In this document: piece after piece, positions 35,801 to 44,398 of the stretch
Position numbering within the stretch: position 1 is the stretch's first letter
Layout of the letters: the number at the start of each line of letters is the position of its first letter
Origin: Deltaproteobacteria bacterium
GTDB lineage: Bacteria > Myxococcota > B64-G9
NCBI GenBank assembly: GCA_019307065.1
Contig: JAFDKH010000014.1
Coordinates: forward strand, 1 to 47,150
Length of the DNA stretch: 47,150 nucleotides
Direction of reading: 5' to 3'
The notes under the pieces: generated by a model
What the model was told of the DNA's origin: nothing
What the model saw: the letters and a program-made list of their open reading frames with translations, nothing else
The model's database searches: none
Translations under genes and position numbers: made by a program

Positions 35801-36454
35801 CTAGTTAGCCTCCGTCTCGAAGCTGGCTTCGATTTCGACATCCCAGCCGCCTTCGGGTTCACTTTCTTTAGCGACTCTTGAACCTGGTGAATCGCCGTCT
35901 TGTTCGGCTTCAAAAACTGCACGGCAGACGCTTTTATTGCGTAGATGGACCGTCAGGCCGCTGCCGGCAAAGTAGCCGGGTTCTGCGTTGGGCGGGTCAT
36001 CCGGTCCGCGAGCGTACACCCTCAGTTGCAGGACATGCCGCCCGGGCGGCAAATAGCCGTCGAACAACTTGATCGATTGGACCGTCGGCGCCTGGCTGAA
36101 CTCATTGCGATAAGCCAAAGCGCCGTCGAGGTCGAGTTCGATTCGAGTGACTATAAAAGGTTTGTCCAGCTCGCCTTCATAACGGACAGTCAGGCGCGAG
36201 TCGAAAACTTTTTCGGCCAGCAAGGCCAGGCTGGCTTCGATTGCCAGCAGAGCATCCCGGGCGCGACTGTGCTCGAGAGCCAACTCGGCCAGCTTCTTGG
36301 CATCCAGGACAACCGGCTGAACAACGGCTGTTTCTGATTTCAGCGAAGCCTCCGGTTTTGCCCCGCTCGAGGGTGCCGGATCAGCCAGTAGACCACCCGT
36401 CGTCGGCCACAGACAGCATAGAATTATACCCAATGCGAGAACCCAAGTCCTCAT
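35801..36454 (-). CDS. secreted protein of the Glt-like cluster, unknown family
   Basis: Signal peptide (about 1-24) followed by a mixed alpha/beta protein: a helical LAELALEHSRARDALLAIEA, then a beta-rich domain (RLTVRYEGELDKPFIVTRIE, GYLPPGRHVLQLRVYARG), and an acidic Gly-rich end. The PPGRHVLQL pattern resembles Ig-like sheets of periplasmic proteins. I start at ATG 36454, with GGAGG upstream, instead of a TTG one codon earlier. The stop of the previous gene and this start share one base (TGATG), so the genes are coupled. The family was not identified. Confidence 0.68.
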   Translation of the reverse strand: MRTWVLALGIILCCLWPTTGGLLADPAPSSGAKPEASLKSETAVVQPVVLDAKKLAELALEHSRARDALLAIEASLALLAEKVFDSRLTVRYEGELDKPFIVTRIELDLDGALAYRNEFSQAPTVQSIKLFDGYLPPGRHVLQLRVYARGPDDPPNAEPGYFAGSGLTVHLRNKSVCRAVFEAEQDGDSPGSRVAKESEPEGGWDVEIEASFETEAN

Positions 36455-37779
36455 CAAAAACCTCCTTCAACTGATAAAAAGCCACCGATTGTAAAACCCC
36501 CGCCGAACCATTTGCGCTCGGTGGCTGCTAGCGATGCAGCATTAGTGAAACCATTGTCGGAACCCATACCCTCCCAGGCATAGTTTGCCTGGAGGACACG
36601 CAGGCCGGTTTCTAAGGTGAAGTATTTGAACATGCCGATCAGCCGGCCGCGCTCGGCAAAGGTCGACCAGGAGAAACCTAGATCGGCCCACCAGGCCACA
36701 AACGAGCTCAGCTGGCGATCGGCCGACCAATAGGCACCGGCCGGGCCGTCCGGATAGTCATCGCGGTAGAACAGGGCTCGAGTTTGATGATAGGCGCCGC
36801 CGCGCAGGCTGAGGGTGAATTGATCACCGATTCTTTGCAGGTAGGCAACCTGGGCCAGGCTGTGCTCGACTCGCCAGCTGCCTGACCCGTAACCGGCCCC
36901 GAACTCCAAGGCTGCGTTGATGCTTTGAATCAGCCAGCGGACCCTGAAAAGGGCCCCCCAACGAATTCGCGAGTCGGGATGATTTTCCGGTTCGGTCCGC
37001 GGAATGCCTTGCGGCTCTAAGTTATCGCGGTGGCTCCAAAGTGAAACCAGGCGATACGGGTTTTGTAAGAAGCCTTCTTCGATTTGCATCGCCAAATCCA
37101 GGCGCAGGTTCCAGCCCGGCAGGAAGCCTTGCTCGATCGCGACGAACAATCGATCAATGTTATAATCATCGTCGACCGGATCCCTGGCCGGCAGCTTGTC
37201 GGCCGGGATGGTTACGGCCGAGATCGAACGCCGATAGCCGACCTCGACCACAGTATCCCGGCTGAGGACCGAAGTTCGGGCCCGCACCGAAGGTTCGTGC
37301 AGCCAGCCATCCCATGCCATACGCAGACGATAGCCTGTTCGAAGTACGCTGGTGCCGTCGTCGAGAACCAGAGCGACATCGGGGCCGTGGCTTGCGCAAG
37401 TGTCATTGAGCGGACCATCGAAGCCGTCTAGTTTTTGTTCGAGCTGATTGCGATACTCGACACCATAGCCGGCTTCAATGCCGAAGCCTCCGATAATCTC
37501 AACCGATCCGCGCAGGGTGGACTCCAGCCAGGTGCCCTTGACCGCCGCACCCGGATCGGCATTGACTTGGATTCTGGTTGTGACCGTGTTGGGCGGCAGA
37601 GGATCGTCCGACTGGGGCGAGGGGAGTTCTAAAGCTGCGATCGGCCGGCCGCTTTTGAAGCGCATAGTCGGATCAGCCAGCATTTCGCGGGCTACCACAG
37701 GACCTTTGGCACAGCCGGCGCTGGTACTCACTAGCGCAAGCAGTGCCAGGGCGGCTGTTAGCTTTCGAATGGAATCCAA
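36454..37779 (-). CDS. DUF4266/DUF3570-like lipoprotein beta-barrel
   Basis: The lipobox SAGC places the lipidated Cys at 23. It is followed by VVAREMLADPTMRF, which resembles the small DUF4266 lipoprotein family (Cys, then LA.P.M). From about residue 60 the rest is a beta-barrel of the DUF3570 type (EGFLQNPYRLVSLWSHRDN, GGAYHQTRALFYRDDYP, YWSADRQLSSFVAWWADLGF, ending GGFLSVEGGF). In many genomes the two are separate neighbouring genes, so a fusion would be notable. The product has 441 residues. It overlaps the next barrel gene by 22 bases. It is probably an outer-membrane component of the cluster. Confidence 0.7.
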   Translation of the reverse strand: MDSIRKLTAALALLALVSTSAGCAKGPVVAREMLADPTMRFKSGRPIAALELPSPQSDDPLPPNTVTTRIQVNADPGAAVKGTWLESTLRGSVEIIGGFGIEAGYGVEYRNQLEQKLDGFDGPLNDTCASHGPDVALVLDDGTSVLRTGYRLRMAWDGWLHEPSVRARTSVLSRDTVVEVGYRRSISAVTIPADKLPARDPVDDDYNIDRLFVAIEQGFLPGWNLRLDLAMQIEEGFLQNPYRLVSLWSHRDNLEPQGIPRTEPENHPDSRIRWGALFRVRWLIQSINAALEFGAGYGSGSWRVEHSLAQVAYLQRIGDQFTLSLRGGAYHQTRALFYRDDYPDGPAGAYWSADRQLSSFVAWWADLGFSWSTFAERGRLIGMFKYFTLETGLRVLQANYAWEGMGSDNGFTNAASLAATERKWFGGGFTIGGFLSVEGGF

Positions 37780-38429
37780 AAACCGACTCCTAAAGACAGC
37801 GACAGATTGTTGGTGATGGCTTCCGAAGCAAGCAGCTGCTGGACGTAGATATTGTCACGCACCTCGACCCGGACCGACATCCAACTGGTTGTGAAGATCT
37901 TGATTCCGGCTCCGAAGCTGTAAGTTAGTCCCTTGCTCGAGCGGCTGTCGGTAATGCCCACCCCGGCCAGGAGATAGAAATCGAAGTGGGGGATGCCCGA
38001 GCGGAAAAACATGAATTTGCCGTGAAAAGGATGCCATAGCAAGGCGCCCGAGTAGACAAAAACGTGATGGCTTTCGAGTAAATTGTAACCGGTGAAACGC
38101 TCAACCGGATCGGAAAAGGAGGCTGACAGCCAGGTGTAGGCAAAGCCTGCTTCGAGGGCGAAATCTTCGTTGATATGAAAAGTGTAAGACGCTCCGGCCA
38201 GGGGAGAGGCGCCCATCATGTCACTGGCGTAGACGCCGCCGAACAGATTGAGCTCGTGCCGCAAGCTCTTTACAAAATTTCGGCGGGCCAGGCCTTTGCG
38301 TTCGGCACCTTCTGTTTCAGGTGGTTGGGGACAGGCGGCCCGGGCTTGTGGCAACCAGGTTACCAAGGCGAGCGAGATGGCCATTGAGCCAGCCAGGAGT
38401 CTTCGCATCACAACCACACCCTTTCTCAT
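37758..38429 (-). CDS. outer-membrane beta-barrel (GltB-like position)
   Basis: Signal peptide (to about residue 30, ending QARA), then a 200-residue barrel with a LFGGVYASDMMGASPLAG start, ALEAGFAYTWLSASF strands and a final VGFWIPFES. It resembles the myxobacterial outer-membrane beta-barrel family I know as OMP_myx_plus. ATG 38429 overlaps the previous stop (TGATG); an internal ATG at 38408 (MRRLLAG), with AAAGGG upstream, is an alternative start. One base is shared with the upstream gene. It is likely one of a pair of barrels (with the next gene) comparable to GltA/GltB. Confidence 0.72.
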   Translation of the reverse strand: MRKGVVVMRRLLAGSMAISLALVTWLPQARAACPQPPETEGAERKGLARRNFVKSLRHELNLFGGVYASDMMGASPLAGASYTFHINEDFALEAGFAYTWLSASFSDPVERFTGYNLLESHHVFVYSGALLWHPFHGKFMFFRSGIPHFDFYLLAGVGITDSRSSKGLTYSFGAGIKIFTTSWMSVRVEVRDNIYVQQLLASEAITNNLSLSLGVGFWIPFES

Positions 38430-39220
38430 CAAAAAGTCAGCATGGCTCCCGCCTGCAGCGACAAGGCGCCCCAGGTGTCATCGGGAGAAAACAGCATCAT
38501 GTGCCTGGCATCCAGGCGTAAGATTACCGACCCATGCAACTGGATCATCAGGCCGCCGCCGGCACTCATCATTGGGTTGGTACCCGACTGGAAAACTTCC
38601 ACGTTGCGATGCGGCATGAAGATCGCACCTCCACCACCGACTGCCGCGAAGGGTACTACCGAGCGCCAGGGGCCCAGCAAGACGATCAATTCCGCTCTAA
38701 AAGAAAAAATATTTCCGAGGGTGCCGGCTGACTGGCCGATGGCTACTTCCATGAGGTAGTGGCGACTGGGCTGAAAACCCAAGCGCAGCACGAAATAGCC
38801 GTCATTCCCCAGGGCCCCGCCCGAGACGCCCAGGCTGAAATTGCCATCGGCCAGGCGCGATTGGCCCAGGATGTATTGGTAAAGCCAGCCGGAGGCTTCG
38901 TCCAGGGCACTCTCGTCGACGATTTCAAAGGGCCAGACGAGCTCTGACAGCACCCAGCCTGATGTCCCGCGGCTCAAACGGATGCGATACCAGGCCCCGT
39001 CCGAGCTCCGGTCAATGGCTTTAAAAACTTGGCCGATGCCCACCCGGCCGACTTCACGGTAGCTGCCGCCCGGGCCGGCTCTGACAGGTACGCTGGTTGC
39101 CATGACTTTTAGACGAATATGACCAGCATCGAAACCGCGTTCGAACAGACCGCGCCCAGTAGCTGAATCAGGCATCGCCGTGGCCAACAAAAAGAGCCCT
39201 AGCAGACTAGCTACCCTCAT
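38429..39220 (-). CDS. SH3b-domain outer-membrane barrel protein
   Basis: A signal peptide (about 1-22) is followed by a bacterial SH3 domain (about 35-95, with VPVRAGPGGSYREVGRVGIG and WYRIRLSRGTSGWVLSEL), and then a C-terminal barrel (about 110-263, with YILGQSRLADGNFSLGVSGG, LRLGFQPSRHYLMEVAIG and IFSFRAELIVLLGPW). The SH3b domain could contact peptidoglycan or a partner protein in the periplasm. The start overlaps the upstream stop by four bases (ATGA). It pairs with the next barrel gene. Function within the complex is inferred from neighbourhood only. Confidence 0.72.
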   Translation of the reverse strand: MRVASLLGLFLLATAMPDSATGRGLFERGFDAGHIRLKVMATSVPVRAGPGGSYREVGRVGIGQVFKAIDRSSDGAWYRIRLSRGTSGWVLSELVWPFEIVDESALDEASGWLYQYILGQSRLADGNFSLGVSGGALGNDGYFVLRLGFQPSRHYLMEVAIGQSAGTLGNIFSFRAELIVLLGPWRSVVPFAAVGGGGAIFMPHRNVEVFQSGTNPMMSAGGGLMIQLHGSVILRLDARHMMLFSPDDTWGALSLQAGAMLTF

Positions 39221-39630
39221 AGAGCGTCCTCGAGCCAGTCTATAATCCGATCGCGATCATCAATCGAAAGGACTTTTCCTCCGGGGTGGACAGCTTGCAC
39301 GTCGAATCCCCAGCTAAGCAACGCGCTGGTCAGCGGGAAATCAAGATCACAAAAGGCCAAAACAGTATAATAATCCGCTAAAACGTCGCTTTGGTCGTTG
39401 CCGACTTGAAGGCTGAAACTCGTATCTCGCCCGTGGCATTGGCTGGTTGCGCAACTGGTAACCAGGCCGGGCCGAATTTCTTCTGAAAAGACTACGTAGT
39501 CGGGAGTTTTTTGCCAGCGCGGCAGAACACGTTCCCCGGGATCGACTGAGCCGCATCCGGCAATCAGGGCCAGGCAGATTGAGGCTGCCAGCTGAACAAA
39601 AAATCTCTTGTGAAAAAACAACCTCGTCAA
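39217..39630 (-). CDS. lipoprotein with CX4CH motif, first gene of the envelope operon
   Basis: A 137-residue lipoprotein (LIAGC, Cys 26). After a short linker it has SCATSQCHG, a CX4CH pattern close to the CXXCH heme-c site but with four spacers, and so possibly a heme or redox site. No second CXXCH occurs. The start is TTG (39630), chosen because GGAGG (39640-39644 on the other strand) lies nine bases upstream and no earlier ATG exists. It heads the minus-strand operon behind a TTGACA promoter and overlaps the SH3b-barrel gene by four bases. Confidence 0.62.
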   Translation of the reverse strand: MTRLFFHKRFFVQLAASICLALIAGCGSVDPGERVLPRWQKTPDYVVFSEEIRPGLVTSCATSQCHGRDTSFSLQVGNDQSDVLADYYTVLAFCDLDFPLTSALLSWGFDVQAVHPGGKVLSIDDRDRIIDWLEDAL

Positions 39631-39671
39631 AAAAACAAGCCTCCTGCCCCAGATCTACAATTTCGGGAAAA

Positions 39672-39700
39672 AGACTATCGGTCTGGGGGCTTAGTGTCAA
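39672..39700 (-). promoter_or_regulatory. sigma70-type promoter for the envelope operon
   Basis: On the minus strand TTGACA (39700-39695) and TAGTCT (39677-39672) are 17 bases apart. The -35 box is perfect; the -10 box matches at three positions. A start near 39665 gives a leader of about 35 bases before the TTG codon at 39630. No other comparable site is seen in the 97-base gap after the protease gene. Confidence 0.5.
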
Positions 39701-39727
39701 TCGCATTTGTCGACGAAGCCAGTGAAA

Positions 39728-42376
39728 TTACTTCAAACGATAGACGAACAGCTTTTCCTTTACGGAGGATCGATTGTCGTTACGTACTACAATATCGATC
39801 TGGGAGGAGCCGGGTTGAAGTTTGATGCATTCCTTCAATTGGACTTGGGAGCCTTCCAGACTTCGGTACAAGATTTTCTCGCCTTCGACGTAGATGAACA
39901 TGTCGCGTAGCGACTGCCCGTTTGACCAGGCCTGCACGGACAGGCAAAGCGATTCTGAATTTACTGCTAAGCTTGCGGCCTCGACTTCCAGGGCCGGGCT
40001 CCAGACGGGTTTTTTATCCGGCTTTTCAGATTTTGCTTTTCCCAAAGCGCTGCTGGACGCTACCTCAACCGAACGGGTGCCTAGAATTCGCCCATTCCAT
40101 TCTCCGTAGCGCACAGTCACCGTGCCCTCTTCTTCTTTGAAGTCTTGCCTGGTCTTTCCCTGGAAACAAACCGACTTGACCTGGCCGGGGTCTAGCGGTT
40201 TGAATCGGTGGTATGTCTGTCGCCATCCGGAGATCGGTCCGAGGCGTGTGTCGACTGAGACGAAGACTTCCGGGCAGGCAACCGCTCCGAAGTTCCTGAT
40301 TCGAGCGCAAATTTTTACCGGTTCACCCTTCGATATCCGGCCGTCGCCGTTTCCGCCGGGACGCCTGTCATCCATGTAAACGTATGCCCCGATTCGAGGT
40401 TGCGACATCGACTTGATGCGGATGTAGAAGGGACCACTGGGTTTTTTATCGAGCTGACTTCCCTCAGGGCCGTGCCAGACCAGCTTCAGCGGATCTTGGC
40501 GTGCATAGGCCCCGGCCGGTATGTGGACATTCAGGGTCTGTTCCTGGCTGCCTCCAGGTGCGATGGATGCGAAGGCGATCTCCTTGTCTGTAAAGAAGGG
40601 ATTGCTTGTCTCGATGTGGCATGAAAGACCATGAATGGCTTGCGGGCCGGTGTTGCGTACGCCGATTTTCAGGCTGGCTTGCTCTCCGGGCATCACCTCG
40701 CAATCAGCGTGATTGACATCGAAAGAGAGCTTGGAGCCTGGTTGTGGGTCGATCGCAACGCCCAACTTTGCCAACGCGGAGCGAATCTTTTTTTTCTCGG
40801 AGCTGCGAAACTTGCCCAGGATGCGGACTATCTCGGCTTCACGCCCCTTCAGTCTGCCCAGCCAGGGCATCTTCTTGATTAAGTTGATCGCGATGGCAAC
40901 AGCCTCGTCAGATTCGCCGGTCTGCTTGACGGCCAGAAATTCGAGGTCGGCTATTGGTTCTTTGGCTTGGCGGACTTTGCCACCCTTGAGTGTGCGCTTC
41001 CGGTCGGCCTCGCGCGTTGGGACTGGCCAGTGGCGTAGCCGCAGCCCGTCCCGGCTGACGTGGACTGGGCGGAGACGAATATCCGGGGTGATCCCCGCGG
41101 CCTGTATGTCAAGCCCTTTGCCGGTGAGATAGCGCATAACCGTCATCATAAGGTAGCCACCGGGAACTCCCACTGGGATCTGTATGCTGCCTTTACCGTA
41201 CGTCCGCTGGCCAACAATCAGGGCTCGGCCGTGATCCTGGAGAGTGCCGGCCAGCAGCTCGGACGCGCTGGCGCTCCTCGAGTTGACCAGCACCACCATC
41301 GGTTTCAGCGGAGCCGTACCGCCGGATCTGGCGGGCAGCTCGAATCGTTCCTTCCCGTCATGTGTCTGGATGAACATGATTGCGCCTTGTCTGATGAAGA
41401 AGTCGGCTATCTCGATAGCCTCCATCATCAAGCCGCCGGGATTGTCCCTGAGATCTAGTATGAACCCGTGCGGGTTCTTGAACGCCTCCACCCAGGTTTT
41501 TAAATGCGAGGCTACGTCTGGTACGAACTCCAGGATCCGTAGATAGGCGATTCGTCCGAACTTGCGCCCCTTGAACCCTTTTTGTTTGTCGAGCTTCTTA
41601 CGCAAGAGCCAAATCATTTCAAGCTTACTCTTACCGTGACGCTCGAAGGCCAGGAGCACCTGGCTGCCTTCACGGCCGCGCAGCAGCCATTCGGCCTCTT
41701 CAGGTTCCAGCTCCCCGGCCGGCAGGCCGTCTATTCTGATCAAACGGTCAGCGGCCCGGATGTTAGCCTTGGCGGCCGGGCTGCCCGGAATGACGGACAT
41801 GGCGATAAGCCCTGAGTCGACCCGGCCGACCCTGATACCAACATCGGCGTCGGCATTTTCGCAGCCTTCCGGGGTGAAATGACAAATTTTGGCGTGGCCC
41901 CATAAGAGTTTGGTATGCGGGTCCAGCCCGGCGGTTAGGCTCTGAGCGAGGATCTTGTCGATTCTCTTTGGATCGGCATCGGGCACGAGCTCGATGGCCG
42001 CGCAGGCAAGGCGCCGAGCGCACATCTTGAAACTCCAGAGGGGCGCATCGACCGGGCAATTAACCCGCAGCTTTTTTTTGCCTCGTTCAAGGATGATGTC
42101 GTTAGAGCCGTCATTGACCACGACGGTTAGCTCGGGCACGGCATTTTGCAACATGAATCCTGCCGATCGCCGCAAAGACGCTAGTTGAATGCGCTCGGGT
42201 TGGATGTAGGATTTGATCAAAACCCTGAAAGTCTTTTCGGCGGCTGGAATGCGGCAAGTTGCGGTTACTTCCTTCACCCGCTGGTCCATTGAAGCGTCTT
42301 CTGAAACCCGATGGCACCCTCCCGCCGTCAGGACAAGTAAGACCGCTATCTGGAATAGTCGCGAAGCAAAGCTCAT
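39728..42376 (-). CDS. S41-family C-terminal processing protease lipoprotein
   Basis: A lipoprotein (lipobox TAGGC, Cys 21) of 882 residues. A PDZ domain lies at about 178-250 (DVGIRVGRVDSGLIAMSVIP) and the S41 catalytic domain at about 270-440. The expected triad is visible: Ser370 in SRSASASELLAG, Lys395 in TYGKGSIQ, and Gln399 four residues later, with the 25-residue Ser-Lys spacing of CtpA/Prc. About 440 further residues form beta-rich domains (GEQASLKIGVRNTGPQAI, GEPVKICARIRNFGAVACP), as in CARDB-like folds, suggesting substrate or partner binding. It is secreted and membrane anchored. The start codon overlaps the stop of the propeller gene (ATGA). GC is a little higher than in the Glt operon. 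Confidence 0.85.
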   Translation of the reverse strand: MSFASRLFQIAVLLVLTAGGCHRVSEDASMDQRVKEVTATCRIPAAEKTFRVLIKSYIQPERIQLASLRRSAGFMLQNAVPELTVVVNDGSNDIILERGKKKLRVNCPVDAPLWSFKMCARRLACAAIELVPDADPKRIDKILAQSLTAGLDPHTKLLWGHAKICHFTPEGCENADADVGIRVGRVDSGLIAMSVIPGSPAAKANIRAADRLIRIDGLPAGELEPEEAEWLLRGREGSQVLLAFERHGKSKLEMIWLLRKKLDKQKGFKGRKFGRIAYLRILEFVPDVASHLKTWVEAFKNPHGFILDLRDNPGGLMMEAIEIADFFIRQGAIMFIQTHDGKERFELPARSGGTAPLKPMVVLVNSRSASASELLAGTLQDHGRALIVGQRTYGKGSIQIPVGVPGGYLMMTVMRYLTGKGLDIQAAGITPDIRLRPVHVSRDGLRLRHWPVPTREADRKRTLKGGKVRQAKEPIADLEFLAVKQTGESDEAVAIAINLIKKMPWLGRLKGREAEIVRILGKFRSSEKKKIRSALAKLGVAIDPQPGSKLSFDVNHADCEVMPGEQASLKIGVRNTGPQAIHGLSCHIETSNPFFTDKEIAFASIAPGGSQEQTLNVHIPAGAYARQDPLKLVWHGPEGSQLDKKPSGPFYIRIKSMSQPRIGAYVYMDDRRPGGNGDGRISKGEPVKICARIRNFGAVACPEVFVSVDTRLGPISGWRQTYHRFKPLDPGQVKSVCFQGKTRQDFKEEEGTVTVRYGEWNGRILGTRSVEVASSSALGKAKSEKPDKKPVWSPALEVEAASLAVNSESLCLSVQAWSNGQSLRDMFIYVEGEKILYRSLEGSQVQLKECIKLQPGSSQIDIVVRNDNRSSVKEKLFVYRLK

Positions 42377-44181
42377 CTTCTGCTCAGGACTGCGGCAGTA
42401 TGGATAATGTGTATTTTTTCTCCGCAGATGACGTAGGCCAGGGGATAGCGCAGCTTGACTCCCTGGCATCCGTAGATCGGGACCGAGCCGATCAGCCACC
42501 AGTTTCTGGCCCGCCGGGCGTGGATGGCGAAACCGCTTTCACCCACGCTGACCAACCATCTTTCGACTCCGTCTAATTTATAGACGTGCCCGATGTCTTC
42601 GACTGAGATGAAATCAGTATCAAGGGTCTGATCCTTGAATAGGGCCGTTTCGCCCTTGGAGTTGACCAGCAGCAAGCCGCGACGCAACTTCAATGAATGC
42701 TGGATGGGCCAATCCGGGTTGAATCCTCCCGGAAACTCCATGTTTCCCAGAAGGCTTCGCTCTTCGAACCCGCTCCATTCCGACAAATGGTAGGACGCCA
42801 ATCCGTCTTCCGACCCCAAGACCAGCGAGCCGCCGAATTTGGTTGCGATCGAATACGCGCCGTAGGCGTGCTGTTTGGGACTGCTGGAGTCCATGTCGAC
42901 ATCAAAGAAACCGTTCTCAGTTGTGAAATAGAACTTATTTTTAACAAAGGTGCCGGATACCACCTCTCCGACCCTGGCGTATGTGGCCGAAGTGTTCGTC
43001 TTGATATCAGAGAGCGAACTGCAATCCACCAGCTCTACGCCATGGCCGTAGAGGGCTACGAGTTTGCCGCTCACGGCCACATTCTGTCTGACGTTGTGCC
43101 GGATGCCCCGAACGTTCGCCGGTGTCTCGTACTTGAAGACTAGCCTCAAGGTATCCGGGAAGGTGGGATCAAGGAGCTCGAATCCGGCCAGGGTAGTGAC
43201 CAGCAAGTACCTCTCGAAGTTTACTATCTGACCCAGGATAGAATTTCTTACCCGGGAGAATATTACGGTGTCGCTCGTATCCCGGGAGACGACCGGGAAA
43301 TTCAGCGAGTTGACTCCCATGAGTTTCGTCGTACCCCATAGCCAGACCGGCTTCACTTTACCGTCTTGGATCCTCAAGATCTCGACCGTAACGCCGCTAA
43401 CTTGTGAAGTGAACTCGAACAGCTTGCCGTCTTTATCGTACAACTGTTTCTTGCGGCCGGGCAGGAACTCGGTGAAGCGGTAGAGAATCTTGCCCTCGTG
43501 CGAGTTGACAGATCCCAGGCTGGAGAGGAACTCGGGTTGGGCTCGTATCTTGGCAAATCGCCGGCGCATGTTTTTCATCGACTCCGGCGTAAAATGCCCG
43601 TCCAACACGACGGTAATCTTGGTTTGCGGCTTGGCATCGGCCGACTTCATCCATTTGACAGTGGATCGCGCATGTTCGGAGAACTCGCCTCCCTGATGTT
43701 TGCGGAGGTATTCTTCGAAGTACTTCCGGTCGAGCTTGAGAATCGCTTTTTTGGCGCCGACAAGATAATCGTACGACTCCTTCATGCGCTCCAGCACCGC
43801 TTCATCTTCACATGTTTTCATCAGGCGTTTGAGACCGGCGATATACCTGTTCTTGATGTAATAAGCCAGTTTGGTCTCCAGCAAGCGCATCTGCACCTGC
43901 TCGAAAAGATGCGAATCCGGATATTTGGCAAGGTAGGCTTTCAGTTTTTCTGTGTTCGGCTTTTCACCCAATTCACGAAAGGCTGCTTCGGCCTCGAGCT
44001 TCGTGGCCTGTTCGACCTTGGGGTGTTTTGGATTGTGTCTGATGAATGCCCGGTATGCAAAGGAGCTGTTTTTCTGTCTGGCCTTTTCGAAGGGACTCAT
44101 ACTCGTACAGGAAACCAAAAGAGAGATGATCAGCATGGCAAGTAGGCGCCAAGGTGTTTTCAAGATCTTTTTGGTTTTCAT
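42373..44181 (-). CDS. helical-repeat and beta-propeller lipoprotein, protease partner
   Basis: A lipoprotein (lipobox LLVSC, Cys 25) of 602 residues. The N-terminal 180 residues are helical (AFIRHNPKHPKVEQATKLEA), followed by a strand-rich region and then a propeller-like stretch (LLVTTLAGFELLDPTFPDTL, LVALYGHGVELVDCSSLSD, LVLGSEDGLASYHLSEW). The start at ATG 44181 was chosen over a 20-residue-longer frame because only this gives a signal peptide. It is translationally coupled to the S41 protease gene, so it is plausibly an adaptor or substrate-presenting lipoprotein for it. Confidence 0.75.
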   Translation of the reverse strand: MKTKKILKTPWRLLAMLIISLLVSCTSMSPFEKARQKNSSFAYRAFIRHNPKHPKVEQATKLEAEAAFRELGEKPNTEKLKAYLAKYPDSHLFEQVQMRLLETKLAYYIKNRYIAGLKRLMKTCEDEAVLERMKESYDYLVGAKKAILKLDRKYFEEYLRKHQGGEFSEHARSTVKWMKSADAKPQTKITVVLDGHFTPESMKNMRRRFAKIRAQPEFLSSLGSVNSHEGKILYRFTEFLPGRKKQLYDKDGKLFEFTSQVSGVTVEILRIQDGKVKPVWLWGTTKLMGVNSLNFPVVSRDTSDTVIFSRVRNSILGQIVNFERYLLVTTLAGFELLDPTFPDTLRLVFKYETPANVRGIRHNVRQNVAVSGKLVALYGHGVELVDCSSLSDIKTNTSATYARVGEVVSGTFVKNKFYFTTENGFFDVDMDSSSPKQHAYGAYSIATKFGGSLVLGSEDGLASYHLSEWSGFEERSLLGNMEFPGGFNPDWPIQHSLKLRRGLLLVNSKGETALFKDQTLDTDFISVEDIGHVYKLDGVERWLVSVGESGFAIHARRARNWWLIGSVPIYGCQGVKLRYPLAYVICGEKIHIIHTAAVLSRR

Positions 44182-44255
44182 AACCAATGAGTGAACCTCA
44201 CGGCCAATAATGTGCCCATTAGGTTCAACCCCCTTGTCCACCTTTGAATAGCCAT

Positions 44256-44284
44256 CTTAAATACCTGACGAATATTTATATAAT
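44256..44284 (+). promoter_or_regulatory. candidate promoter for the acyl-CoA dehydrogenase pair
   Basis: A perfect TATAAT at 44279-44284 is preceded, with 17-base spacing, by the weak CTTAAA at 44256-44261. A leader of about 110 bases would follow to the GTG at 44399. The same AT-rich patch lies upstream of the divergent lipoprotein gene and could serve it too. Confidence 0.45.
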
Positions 44285-44398
44285 GTACCATCCTGGCTAC
44301 CACCCATCAATACTATTCTTGTGCATTTGTCGTTGTATGGCGTTTGCATTGCGTGTAGATTCTGACAGTCGTGCGACTAAAGCCCGGGAGGAGAACAA

